Positions 1-5,600 of a DNA stretch of 7,235 nucleotides are shown one piece after another. Source of the DNA: Methanolobus sp. UBA118 (GTDB lineage: Archaea; Halobacteriota; Methanosarcinia; Methanosarcinales; Methanosarcinaceae); the NCBI GenBank assembly GCA_002508635.1, contig DACO01000189.1, forward strand, positions 790 through 8,024, given 5' to 3'. A program made the translations under genes and the position numbers. Under the pieces are notes generated by a model that was not told where the DNA came from, searched no databases, and worked only from the letters and a program-made list of their open reading frames with translations. How positions within the stretch are numbered: position 1 is the first letter of the stretch; each line of letters opens with the position of its first letter.

Positions 1-515
1 GGTCTGATCTCCTTGACCCCTACGATTACCGGCTCACCGACTTTGAGTTCTTCTTTCAGATTACTGGAATGGATGAGTCCCCTGAGACTGGAGTTCAGGT
101 CTACGAAAACCCCGAAGTCCGCCAGGTTCCTGACTGTTGAATGATAATATTTTCCTACTTCCATCTCGTTGACGTCGCAGGAATCATCTATCTTGTATAC
201 TATCTGCTTTTTAGCACAACCTGCACATACCTCTTCACCGTTATACAGGTCTGCTATTGCATTCCCGCATATCTTACACTTATAAAATGCACCTTTTCCG
301 GAACAAACCGTACAGTCTTCTCTTGTTTCAATCTCACCTGATCCGCCACAGCGGTTGCAGTCCGAACCGTTTTTGAGAAAGCTGTCCACGTCATTCTCTG
401 AAAGCTTCATAAGATCAATGGATTTTGATTTTCCCGCTCCTTTGCACTCGGGACATTTGTTTGAGCCGACGACCCTGTAACCTTTCCCGTCGCACTCCTG
501 ACATTTTTCGCTCAT
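1..515 (-). CDS. Archaeal RecJ-like protein with DnaJ-type zinc fingers and S1 domain (N-terminal part)
   Basis: The 5' portion (171 complete codons) of a minus-strand gene continues beyond the left edge. Four DnaJ-type CxxCxGxG repeats are visible (Cys5/8, 21/24, 53/56, 68/71), then a further four-cysteine zinc site (Cys80/83 with Cys97/100). An S1/OB RNA-binding domain begins near residue 119, with GVFVDL and GLIHSSNL typical of S1 folds. This order matches the archaea-specific RecJ-like exonuclease family (COG1107), which continues into a DHH/DHHA1 phosphoesterase domain that here would lie outside the window. Family members are cytoplasmic and thought to act on single-stranded DNA or RNA. 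The ATG at 515 is chosen because it has an AGGA about 9 bases upstream and the zinc-finger motif starts immediately after it. Nuclease activity cannot be judged because the catalytic part is missing. Confidence in the family is high; the exact substrate is unknown. Confidence 0.85.
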   Translation of the reverse strand, partial: MSEKCQECDGKGYRVVGSNKCPECKGAGKSKSIDLMKLSENDVDSFLKNGSDCNRCGGSGEIETREDCTVCSGKGAFYKCKICGNAIADLYNGEEVCAGCAKKQIVYKIDDSCDVNEMEVGKYYHSTVRNLADFGVFVDLNSSLRGLIHSSNLKEELKVGEPVIVGVKEIR

Positions 516-570
516 TATATCAAGTCCTAGATGTAGCACGTTGGATTTATGTCTTTGCTTGGTCTATGAA

Positions 571-580
571 TTTATTTATA
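571..580 (-). promoter_or_regulatory. Probable TATA box for the RecJ-like gene
   Basis: Read on the minus strand this is TATAAATAAA, a good archaeal TATA box. It would place transcription start near 550, giving a leader of roughly 35 bases that includes the AGGA ribosome binding site. The assignment rests on base pattern and spacing only. Confidence 0.5.
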
Positions 581-691
581 TGCAGGGGAAGCTCTTCCAA
601 TTTGCTGAAGTCGTTTTCCTGTTGGTGGTTTGAAATTATCAACATCAAAATCAATCACATTAATAAACAATAAAGGAGTTCTATTATTTGC

Positions 692-776
692 TGGGCCTGA
701 AGGTTATTGATCCAATGATAACATTTTTGCTATCATGCTTTCGTGTACATTCCCCTCAAGTAATATCTCAGGCCCA
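692..776. repeat. Perfect 9-bp inverted repeat with internal hairpin; possible structured RNA
   Basis: TGGGCCTGA at 692-700 is the exact reverse complement of TCAGGCCCA at 768-776. Between them, ATGATA (715-720) and TATCAT (731-736) form a second, nested inverted repeat around a T-rich loop. TATT at 705-708 can also pair with AATA at 762-765, extending the outer stem past a small internal loop. Transcribed from either strand this would fold as a closed stem with an internal hairpin. It is not a canonical tRNA: no T-loop or D-loop signature is present. It could be a small RNA, an mRNA leader structure for the SPFH gene, or a chance dyad. Confidence 0.4.
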
Positions 777-822
777 TCTCCTATATCTCTTTTGAAAACG
801 TTTTTAAGTTTTGACCGATGTG

Positions 823-833
823 TTTTTAATTTA
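823..833 (+). promoter_or_regulatory. Probable TATA box for the SPFH/NfeD operon
   Basis: TTTTTAATTTA would position transcription start near 855, leaving a leader of about 25 bases that retains the AAGGTG ribosome binding site at 864-869. Two neighbouring AT-rich boxes compete: TTTTTAAG at 801-808 and TTTAAATA at 846-853. The second would start transcription downstream of the ribosome binding site, so it is less likely. Confidence 0.4.
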
Positions 834-863
834 CTGAACCTTTCTTTTAAATATCATTATAGT

Positions 864-869
864 AAGGTG
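864..869 (+). promoter_or_regulatory. Ribosome binding site that decides the TTG start of the SPFH gene
   Basis: AAGGTG lies 10 bases before the TTG at 880. A TAA stop occupies 877-879 in the same frame, so the gene cannot begin earlier. No ATG occurs in the membrane-anchor region, so TTG is the best-supported initiator. Confidence 0.6.
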
Positions 870-879
870 TGTGTTATAA

Positions 880-1659
880 TTGGTCGATGTTGAACTTTTA
901 ACTCTTATTGTTGCGGTTTTCGCATTTGTAATTCTGTCCAAGGCGGTACAGATAGTAAAGGAATATGAACGTGTTGTTATCTTCCGTCTGGGAAGGTTGA
1001 GCGGGGTGAAAGGTCCGGGTCTGTTCTTCATAATCCCTGTCATCGATACGGTGGTAAAGGTGGACCTTCGTGTGGTCACCATAGATGTCCCCAAACAGGT
1101 GGTGATCACCAAGGACAACGTAACCGTTGCAGTTGATGCTGTTATCTATTATAAGGTGATAGAGCCTTCAAAGGCCGTCAATGAGGTTGAGAACTACAGG
1201 TATGCCACATCGACCCTGTCCCAGACAACGCTACGTGATGTCATCGGACAGATCGAGCTTGACGATGTCCTGTCCAAAAGAGAGGAGATCAACCTGCAGA
1301 TCCAGGAGCTGCTGGATGCTTCCACTGATCCGTGGGGTATCAAGGTTACCAACGTGACCATCAGGGATGTGAGCATCGACGAGACTATGCTGCGTGCGAT
1401 TGCAAAGCAGGCCGAGGCAGAACGTGAGAAGCGTGCACGTATCATCCTTGCAGATGGTGAGTTCATTGCCGCAGAGAAGATGAAGGATGCCGCCAAGTTG
1501 TATGAACAGGTACCTGTGACAATAAAGCTCAGGGAACTGCAGACACTTGCAGAGATCTCCAGGGAAAGGAATCTGATAGTGGTCTCAAATTCCACCAATA
1601 CGGCAGAGATAGCAGCCATGTCGAAAGCATTCTCAAAGAAAGATTTGTCAAAGGAGTAA
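880..1659 (+). CDS. Slipin/stomatin-like SPFH-domain membrane protein
   Basis: A 259-residue SPFH/Band 7 protein of the prokaryotic stomatin (slipin) type. Residues 4-22 form one hydrophobic N-terminal membrane segment. The SPFH domain follows at about 24-190, with signatures such as VIFRLGRL, GPGLFFIIP and the VTNVTIRDVSI stretch. The helical segment at about 172-205 is rich in Ala, Glu and Lys and is likely the coiled coil used for oligomerisation. These proteins form ring-like oligomers that organise membrane microdomains. The next gene, an NfeD protease, starts 1 base after this stop, so the two form the classic stomatin operon. In Pyrococcus the NfeD partner cleaves the stomatin near its hydrophobic C-terminus. 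Here the corresponding tail is short and mostly polar after LIVV (232-235). Translation begins at TTG. Family assignment is very secure; the cellular role is inferred from the family. Confidence 0.93.
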   Translation: MVDVELLTLIVAVFAFVILSKAVQIVKEYERVVIFRLGRLSGVKGPGLFFIIPVIDTVVKVDLRVVTIDVPKQVVITKDNVTVAVDAVIYYKVIEPSKAVNEVENYRYATSTLSQTTLRDVIGQIELDDVLSKREEINLQIQELLDASTDPWGIKVTNVTIRDVSIDETMLRAIAKQAEAEREKRARIILADGEFIAAEKMKDAAKLYEQVPVTIKLRELQTLAEISRERNLIVVSNSTNTAEIAAMSKAFSKKDLSKE

Positions 1660-1660
1660 T

Positions 1661-2995
1661 ATGAGATTCCTGCAAAGGTTCCGTATTATCCTTTTTTTAA
1701 TTTTTATCCTGATTTCATCCATTGCACCAGGTATTGTATCGGCTCAGGAAGAGCGGAGGGTGCTGGTGCTTGAGATATCCGATTCTATCACACCTGTCAC
1801 CGATGACATTATCGCCGATGCGATCGCCTTTGCAGAGAATGAGGATTATGAAGCTCTCGTCATAACTCTGAATACGCCGGGAGGAGGTCTCGATGAAACC
1901 CTCAATATCATTGAGCAGATAGGGGTTACCGACGTACCTGTGATAGGATATGTTTATCCTGAAGGCACCCAGGCATGGTCTGCCGGAACGTTGATTCTTA
2001 TCAGTACGGACATTGCTGCCATGGCTCCGTTCACAGTCATTGGTTCTGCACAGCCCGTGACAGTGACGACTGGGGGCTCGGAGCCGGTAAACGATTCCAA
2101 GGTTATCAATGCCATAGTGACCCGCACAACCGAAAGTGCCAAAAAGCATGGCAGGAACCAGACCGCAGCAGCCGAGTTCATTACAGAGAACCTGAACCTT
2201 GATGCTGAAACCGCCCTTGAATATGATGTTATAGAGTATGTGTCCCCTTCTGTTGAGGATCTGCTTGTGCAGGTTGATGGTGAGGAGGTAAAGGGCAGGG
2301 TGCTTGAAACAGAGGGTGCCACGGTAGTATACTATGATACTCCCCTCAGACTTGCCTTCATGAACATCATATCCAATCCCATAGTCTCGTCATTGCTGCT
2401 GCTGCTAGGTATATATGCGGTAATACTGGGGATATCGAATCCGGGGTTCGGAGCAGAACTCTTCGGAATCGTGGCTATTGCTCTTGGTCTGATCGGGACG
2501 GGCTTTGATGTGAACATAGGGGCTATTTTCCTGATACTGGTGGGTATTGGACTGATCGTACTGGAATTGCAGGCTCCTGGAATAGGAATATTTGGAATTG
2601 CAGGGCTTGTTTGCATCATAGCCGGCAGTGTGCTGTTAGCACCTACGGATTTCCCGAGGAACTACACCCCTGCCGATTTCCAGAGGACTATACTGGTGTC
2701 CGTAGTCGCGCCGACAATTCTGGTGGGTTTGTTCCTGCTATTTGCTTTGTACAAAGTTGTAGAGGTCAGAAAACGCAAGCCTCAGTTCGGTGAACTGCTG
2801 GGTGAGACGGCAACTGTGATCAGGCCCATTGAACCGGAATCTGAAGGTTACGTGCTTCACAGGGGGGAATACTGGAAGGCACGCTCGGGTGTGTCCATAG
2901 AGAAAGGAGATAAGGTAACAATTATGGAAAAGGATGATACGGTGCTCATAGTTGAGCCCGTGGAAGAAGAAAAAGCTGAAAGTGCGGAAGAATAG
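1661..2995 (+). CDS. NfeD-type membrane serine protease (stomatin operon partner)
   Basis: A 444-residue full-length NfeD/STOPP protein. Residues 1-28 look like a signal peptide ending in VSA. Residues 34-200 form a ClpP-like (crotonase-fold) protease domain with the TPGGG oxyanion motif at 72-76. The nucleophile is Ser107 in AWSAGT and the general base is Lys147 in NDSKVIN. These align with the Ser97/Lys138 dyad known for Pyrococcus PH1510, so the enzyme is probably active. Several membrane helices follow between about 235 and 366. A soluble OB-fold NfeD domain occupies about 372-433, then an acidic tail. The ATG follows the SPFH stop by one base and has AAGGAG at 1651-1656, indicating translational coupling. 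The likely substrate is the neighbouring stomatin-like protein, with the catalytic domain on the outer side of the membrane. The dyad alignment rests on remembered family sequence. Confidence 0.93.
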   Translation: MRFLQRFRIILFLIFILISSIAPGIVSAQEERRVLVLEISDSITPVTDDIIADAIAFAENEDYEALVITLNTPGGGLDETLNIIEQIGVTDVPVIGYVYPEGTQAWSAGTLILISTDIAAMAPFTVIGSAQPVTVTTGGSEPVNDSKVINAIVTRTTESAKKHGRNQTAAAEFITENLNLDAETALEYDVIEYVSPSVEDLLVQVDGEEVKGRVLETEGATVVYYDTPLRLAFMNIISNPIVSSLLLLLGIYAVILGISNPGFGAELFGIVAIALGLIGTGFDVNIGAIFLILVGIGLIVLELQAPGIGIFGIAGLVCIIAGSVLLAPTDFPRNYTPADFQRTILVSVVAPTILVGLFLLFALYKVVEVRKRKPQFGELLGETATVIRPIEPESEGYVLHRGEYWKARSGVSIEKGDKVTIMEKDDTVLIVEPVEEEKAESAEE

Positions 2996-3006
2996 ACCGG
3001 GTCTAT
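2992..3006. terminator. Palindrome spanning both convergent stop codons
   Basis: ATAGACC and GGTCTAT flank a single central G, giving a perfect 7-bp dyad (or a 6-bp stem with a 3-base loop). It contains the TAG of the NfeD gene (2993-2995) and the TAG of the opposing AIR-synthase-related gene (3003-3005 on the minus strand). The position suits a bidirectional 3'-end structure. Neither side has a clear long T-tract, which archaeal termination usually needs, so terminator function is uncertain. Confidence 0.35.
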
Positions 3007-4325
3007 CCCTTCTTTACCTTTTCGATTACCCGTTTCTTTTTTGCTATTGCTTCAAGGGTTGCCCTGTCAATGGCCCTCTGCATCTCCTCAAAGTCACGGG
3101 GTTCTTCCTCACCTATCATCTTCTTGATGGGGGTGTATGCCGATTCCCTGAAACGCGGGGTGAAATCCTTCAATTCACCGTTTATCTCGATCATGGCACC
3201 GCTGCCCTCCTCTACCTGTCCAATGATGCTGATATCAACACCTGCGGACCTGATGGTTTCCATTATATCATCGGCAAACTCTTCCGGTGCAATAATGAGC
3301 AGGGCATCAAGCGAAACTCCCAAGTAGTCGATCTCAAGGGATTCCAGCATTTCAAGTACCACTGGATTTACGAGTTTTCTCATCTCCTTTTCCCGGAATA
3401 CGAGCCTGACACCTGCGGTCCTTGATATCTCTTTTGCATCACCACGTATACCACCGTTTGTGACATCCGTCATGGCGTGGATATGCTCCACAAGACCTGA
3501 GTCAAGGAGTTTTTCGCATGCTTCCAGGAATTTGATATTGATGGTCTCATCCACAACCTCATGCATGCCGTAATAGAGTGCGGCCGTGGAAATGGTCCCG
3601 CCGCCTGCTCCCTCGGTCATGAGGATCACATCCCCTGTCTTTGTCTGTTCGCGTGCTGTGAGGTCCGATGTGACACCTACTGCTCCGACACCGCCGGTCA
3701 TGCGCTCACCGATGACCATGTCGCCACCGATCCTGAGTGTGCTTCCTGTGATAAGCGGTATTCCTGAGAGCTCTGCGACTGCTGTAATACCTGCGATGTG
3801 GTCCAGGATCTTGCCAACGTCTCCGTCGTCCGCAACATGGATGTCCGAGAGCATGGCAATCGGTCTTGCACCCATGACATATACATCTCTGAGGGCTGCG
3901 CGGGCTACGTGGAAGCCTGCAAGGAAAGAGAAGTCGCTCAGCCTGGAGTGTATGCCATCAACTGTCAGTATGATATACTCCCCTGCTTCCCTGGCTTTTA
4001 CGACACCCGAGTCGTCAAGGTGGGTGGTGTCAACCACAGCATCGGTCTTTCCTATCACTTCTGCTATCTTTTCGTGAGTATAGAAATCACCCATGCCACG
4101 TGATCCGACACCGAACTCGCCCATGCTCACCCCTGATATTGTCGGCTCGAGTACATCCCCGCTGACGTTTATGGTAGCCTTTGCTTCCGCAATGGTAGCT
4201 CTGGCAAGATCTCTGGCATATTTTTCACTAGTCTTTTTTACTTCCAGTATCCTTGAGGCAAGTTTTTCCTCAAGATCGGGATCACTATTCCTGAGCCCTC
4301 TTTTTGCGTAGCCTTCGATGTCCAT
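3003..4325 (-). CDS. AIR synthase-related protein (PurM/SelD/HypE superfamily), unknown substrate
   Basis: A 440-residue protein of the PurM-like ATP-binding superfamily. Residues 1-60 are a helical, charged extension. The N-terminal AIRS domain spans about 90-220, with TVDGIHSRL (121-129), a helix and MGARPIAMLSDIHVADDGD (151-169), and the glycine-rich MTGGVGAVG (209-217). The AIRS C-terminal domain spans about 228-385, with GDVILMTEGAGGGT (231-244) and TDVTNGG (286-292). A further helical, basic tail runs from about 395. Superfamily members use ATP to activate an amide, selenide or carbamoyl group. This one is longer than PurM, ThiL or HypE and resembles an archaeal group sometimes labelled HypE-like; the real reaction is unknown. 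Start ATG 4325 is preferred over the in-frame ATG at 4355: it has GAGG 6 bases upstream and avoids overlap with hisH. It lies 13 bases after hisH, so the two are probably co-transcribed. Confidence 0.85.
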   Translation of the reverse strand: MDIEGYAKRGLRNSDPDLEEKLASRILEVKKTSEKYARDLARATIAEAKATINVSGDVLEPTISGVSMGEFGVGSRGMGDFYTHEKIAEVIGKTDAVVDTTHLDDSGVVKAREAGEYIILTVDGIHSRLSDFSFLAGFHVARAALRDVYVMGARPIAMLSDIHVADDGDVGKILDHIAGITAVAELSGIPLITGSTLRIGGDMVIGERMTGGVGAVGVTSDLTAREQTKTGDVILMTEGAGGGTISTAALYYGMHEVVDETINIKFLEACEKLLDSGLVEHIHAMTDVTNGGIRGDAKEISRTAGVRLVFREKEMRKLVNPVVLEMLESLEIDYLGVSLDALLIIAPEEFADDIMETIRSAGVDISIIGQVEEGSGAMIEINGELKDFTPRFRESAYTPIKKMIGEEEPRDFEEMQRAIDRATLEAIAKKKRVIEKVKKG

Positions 4326-4331
4326 GTTTTT

Positions 4332-4335
4332 CCTC
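4332..4335 (-). promoter_or_regulatory. Ribosome binding site that decides the start of the AIR synthase-related gene
   Basis: GAGG on the minus strand sits 6 bases before ATG 4325, between the hisH stop (4339-4341) and the start. It supports the shorter 440-residue product over a 450-residue version that would overlap hisH. Confidence 0.6.
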
Positions 4336-4338
4336 TTA

Positions 4339-4947
4339 TTAGCACATTGCCACAAAGTTTTTTAGCATTTTCAGACCGGTGTCCCCGCTCTTCTCGGGGT
4401 GGAACTGAGTGCCTATTACATTGCCTGCATCATTGACCACGGATGCTGCAAACTTTTTCCCGTATTCGCATGAAGCAAGTGTATTATCTTTTTCCGTATC
4501 CACATAGAATGAGTGTACGAAATACACATAGGTGTCATCGGGTATATCCTTGAAAAGGGGATGATCCTGGTCTATGCTGATGGAGTTCCATCCCATGTGC
4601 GGTACCTTCAGATCGGTATGCGGGAACCTTAGGACTTCTCCTTTTATCAGGCCAAGTCCTGTGGAGTGTCCTCCTTCCTCTGACCGGCTCATGAGTATCT
4701 GCTGTCCGAGACAGATCCCAAGCATCGGTTTTCCCGAATCCACATACTTATTGATCGTATCAAGCATTTGTTTTATGTTCTTCATGGCATCCTTAAAAGC
4801 GCCAACTCCTGGCAGGATTACCCCGTCAGCACTCATTATCTCTTCGGGATCACTGGATATCACGACATTTGCACCTGCGTGTTCCAGTCCCTTGCGGACA
4901 CTTCTGAGGTTGCCGAGTCCGTAGTCTATGATTACGATCTTTTTCAT
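4339..4947 (-). CDS. hisH: Imidazole glycerol phosphate synthase, glutamine amidotransferase subunit HisH
   Basis: A 202-residue class I glutamine amidotransferase of normal HisH length. It hydrolyses glutamine and channels ammonia to HisF, which forms imidazole glycerol phosphate and AICAR in histidine biosynthesis. The N-terminus IDYGLGNLRSV is diagnostic for HisH. The oxyanion loop PGVGAF is at 46-51, the nucleophile Cys79 lies in GICLGQQ, and the His183/Glu185 pair lies in QFHPEKSG, so the triad is complete. VPHMGWNS (115-122) is also HisH-specific. The ATG at 4947 starts directly at the conserved MKKIVIIDYG. No clear ribosome binding site precedes it. No other his gene is in the window; scattered his genes are usual in archaea. 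The downstream AIR synthase-related gene is close enough to share its transcript, although no metabolic link is evident. Confidence 0.96.
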   Translation of the reverse strand: MKKIVIIDYGLGNLRSVRKGLEHAGANVVISSDPEEIMSADGVILPGVGAFKDAMKNIKQMLDTINKYVDSGKPMLGICLGQQILMSRSEEGGHSTGLGLIKGEVLRFPHTDLKVPHMGWNSISIDQDHPLFKDIPDDTYVYFVHSFYVDTEKDNTLASCEYGKKFAASVVNDAGNVIGTQFHPEKSGDTGLKMLKNFVAMC

Positions 4948-4970
4948 GAGAATTTAAAGCAGGGTTTTGG

Positions 4971-4982
4971 TACATGAATGTA
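4971..4982. promoter_or_regulatory. 12-base dyad TACATGAATGTA, candidate operator
   Basis: TACAT (4971-4975) and ATGTA (4978-4982) are perfect inverted repeats separated by GA. The dyad lies 24 bases upstream of hisH in the divergent promoter region. It falls between an AT-rich box at about 4985-4998 and the expected hisH transcription start, a position suited to a repressor site. No specific regulator can be named. Confidence 0.3.
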
Positions 4983-5008
4983 ACGATTATTTATTATTCA
5001 GATCACAA

Positions 5009-5016
5009 TATAAAAA
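5009..5016 (+). promoter_or_regulatory. Probable TATA box for the first pilin-like gene
   Basis: TATAAAAA would start transcription near 5037 and give a leader of about 40 bases that includes the GGTGGT ribosome binding site at 5065-5070. A second, better-looking box TTTATATA at 5037-5044 would start near 5066 and leave little or no leader. The minus strand of the same stretch is AT-rich and may also serve hisH. Confidence 0.4.
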
Positions 5017-5064
5017 GACGAAACAAATCATAGAATTTATATACAATGTTATTTTTTTGGAAGT

Positions 5065-5070
5065 GGTGGT
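5065..5070 (+). promoter_or_regulatory. Ribosome binding site supporting the TTG start of pilin-like copy 1
   Basis: GGTGGT lies 5 bases before TTG 5076, whereas ATG 5046 has only AT-rich sequence before it and no Shine-Dalgarno match. This favours the shorter 164-residue product. Confidence 0.5.
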
Positions 5071-5075
5071 ATTTT

Positions 5076-5570
5076 TTGAAAAAGATAAGAAAAATATTTG
5101 CCGATGATTCGGCAATCGAACTTCCGATCAATATCGTCGTAATGCTCGTGGTTGGTATGGTGGCTCTGGCCGCACTTATCGCTATCATTCCGCCTCCTAC
5201 CAAGAACATGGCGGTAAACATCGATGAAACCGGAGAGCAGGCTGCAGGTACCAATCCTGGTAACACTGTAATTGTAGATTCTACTGTTGCAAGTAGTCCT
5301 TTTACAGTGATCACCAAAATCTCTGTTAAGGATCCTGACGGATATCCTGTCCGGGATGCCAATGTGGTGCTGCGCGGTCTTGGAGGCGTGGCTACCAATG
5401 TTACAGATGATACCGGCTGTTGTGTTCTGGTAACTGATAGTTCTTCCAATGGAGCTCAGGTCAGCCTGGGAACCAACCAGAACGAAGGAAGTATGGATCT
5501 TACGATATCTGCGGACGGTTTCTATGATTACGAGAAAACCGATGCAGTGAGGGTTGTCAGGACCACATGA
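5076..5570 (+). CDS. Pilin-like membrane-anchored protein with carboxypeptidase-regulatory-like domain, copy 1
   Basis: A 164-residue protein with a basic start, one hydrophobic segment (about 15-38) and an extracytoplasmic region. The anchor contains DDSAIELPINIVV, then VGMVALAALIA, resembling archaeal type IV pilin N-termini in having a helix right after a charged leader and a proline near its beginning. Residues about 80-162 resemble a carboxypeptidase-regulatory/transthyretin-like beta sandwich: a KISVKDPDGYPVRDANVVL strand pair, a DDTG turn and a closing ISADGFYDYE. A CysCys pair sits at 115-116. Start TTG 5076 is preferred because GGTGGT precedes it and it matches the length of the downstream paralogue. 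An in-frame ATG at 5046 would add ten residues rich in Trp, Phe and Leu. The function is unrecognised; a surface or pilus-associated role is inferred. Confidence 0.7.
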   Translation: MKKIRKIFADDSAIELPINIVVMLVVGMVALAALIAIIPPPTKNMAVNIDETGEQAAGTNPGNTVIVDSTVASSPFTVITKISVKDPDGYPVRDANVVLRGLGGVATNVTDDTGCCVLVTDSSSNGAQVSLGTNQNEGSMDLTISADGFYDYEKTDAVRVVRTT

Positions 5571-5581
5571 GCTGATTCTGA

Positions 5582-5595
5582 TTTTTTTATTTTTT
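5582..5595 (+). terminator. T-tract between the tandem pilin-like genes
   Basis: Two runs of T (5582-5588 and 5590-5595) broken by one A follow the first gene's stop by 11 bases. U-rich tracts alone terminate archaeal RNA polymerase, so this is a plausible terminator. It ends only 5 bases before the second gene's ATG, so some read-through or a separate start would be needed for the second gene. Confidence 0.5.
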
Positions 5596-5600
5596 ACACT

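Larger units (their letters stand above)
516..879. other. Divergent intergenic region of 364 bases
   Basis: This gap separates the minus-strand RecJ-like gene from the plus-strand SPFH gene. It is AT-rich at both ends, where the two promoters appear to lie. The middle (about 690-780) is richer in GC and carries a 9-bp inverted repeat. A plus-strand reading frame from TTG at 688 to TGA at 793-795 (35 codons) follows an AAGGAG at 672-677 at normal spacing. Its product is not recognisable and it overlaps the inverted repeat, so it is not called as a gene. No tRNA or convincing C/D-box RNA was found. Confidence 0.6.

Noticed and set aside
425..673. 82-codon plus-strand frame at the left end
   Set aside because: Its first part is the complement of the RecJ-like zinc-finger coding region and the rest is promoter DNA, with no ribosome binding site.
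692..776. tRNA with a 7-bp acceptor stem and long variable arm
   Set aside because: The end stem and length resemble a long-arm tRNA, but no D-loop GG, anticodon stem or T-loop sequence fits between the arms.
680..790. C/D-box small RNA on either strand
   Set aside because: Only loose matches to the C box (ATGATA) and D box (CTGA) occur, with wrong spacing and no paired C'/D' boxes.
1715..2149. 144-codon minus-strand frame inside the NfeD gene
   Set aside because: It is antisense to a clear full-length protease gene and encodes no recognisable domain.
3586..4077. 163-codon plus-strand frame inside the AIR synthase-related gene
   Set aside because: It is a Ser/Pro/Met-rich antisense shadow of conserved coding sequence with no family resemblance.
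4326..4355. Longer start (ATG 4355) for the AIR synthase-related gene
   Set aside because: It would overlap the hisH end by 17 bases and add ten residues of HisH-antisense character. ATG 4325 has a proper GAGG site.
5046..5075. ATG 5046 as start of pilin-like copy 1
   Set aside because: It has no ribosome binding site, lies against a TATA-like box and adds a Trp/Phe-rich stretch absent from the paralogue. It remains possible.
5003..5449. 148-codon minus-strand frame over pilin-like copy 1
   Set aside because: It is antisense to a protein with clear anchor and beta-domain patterns, and it runs into AT-rich promoter DNA at its end.
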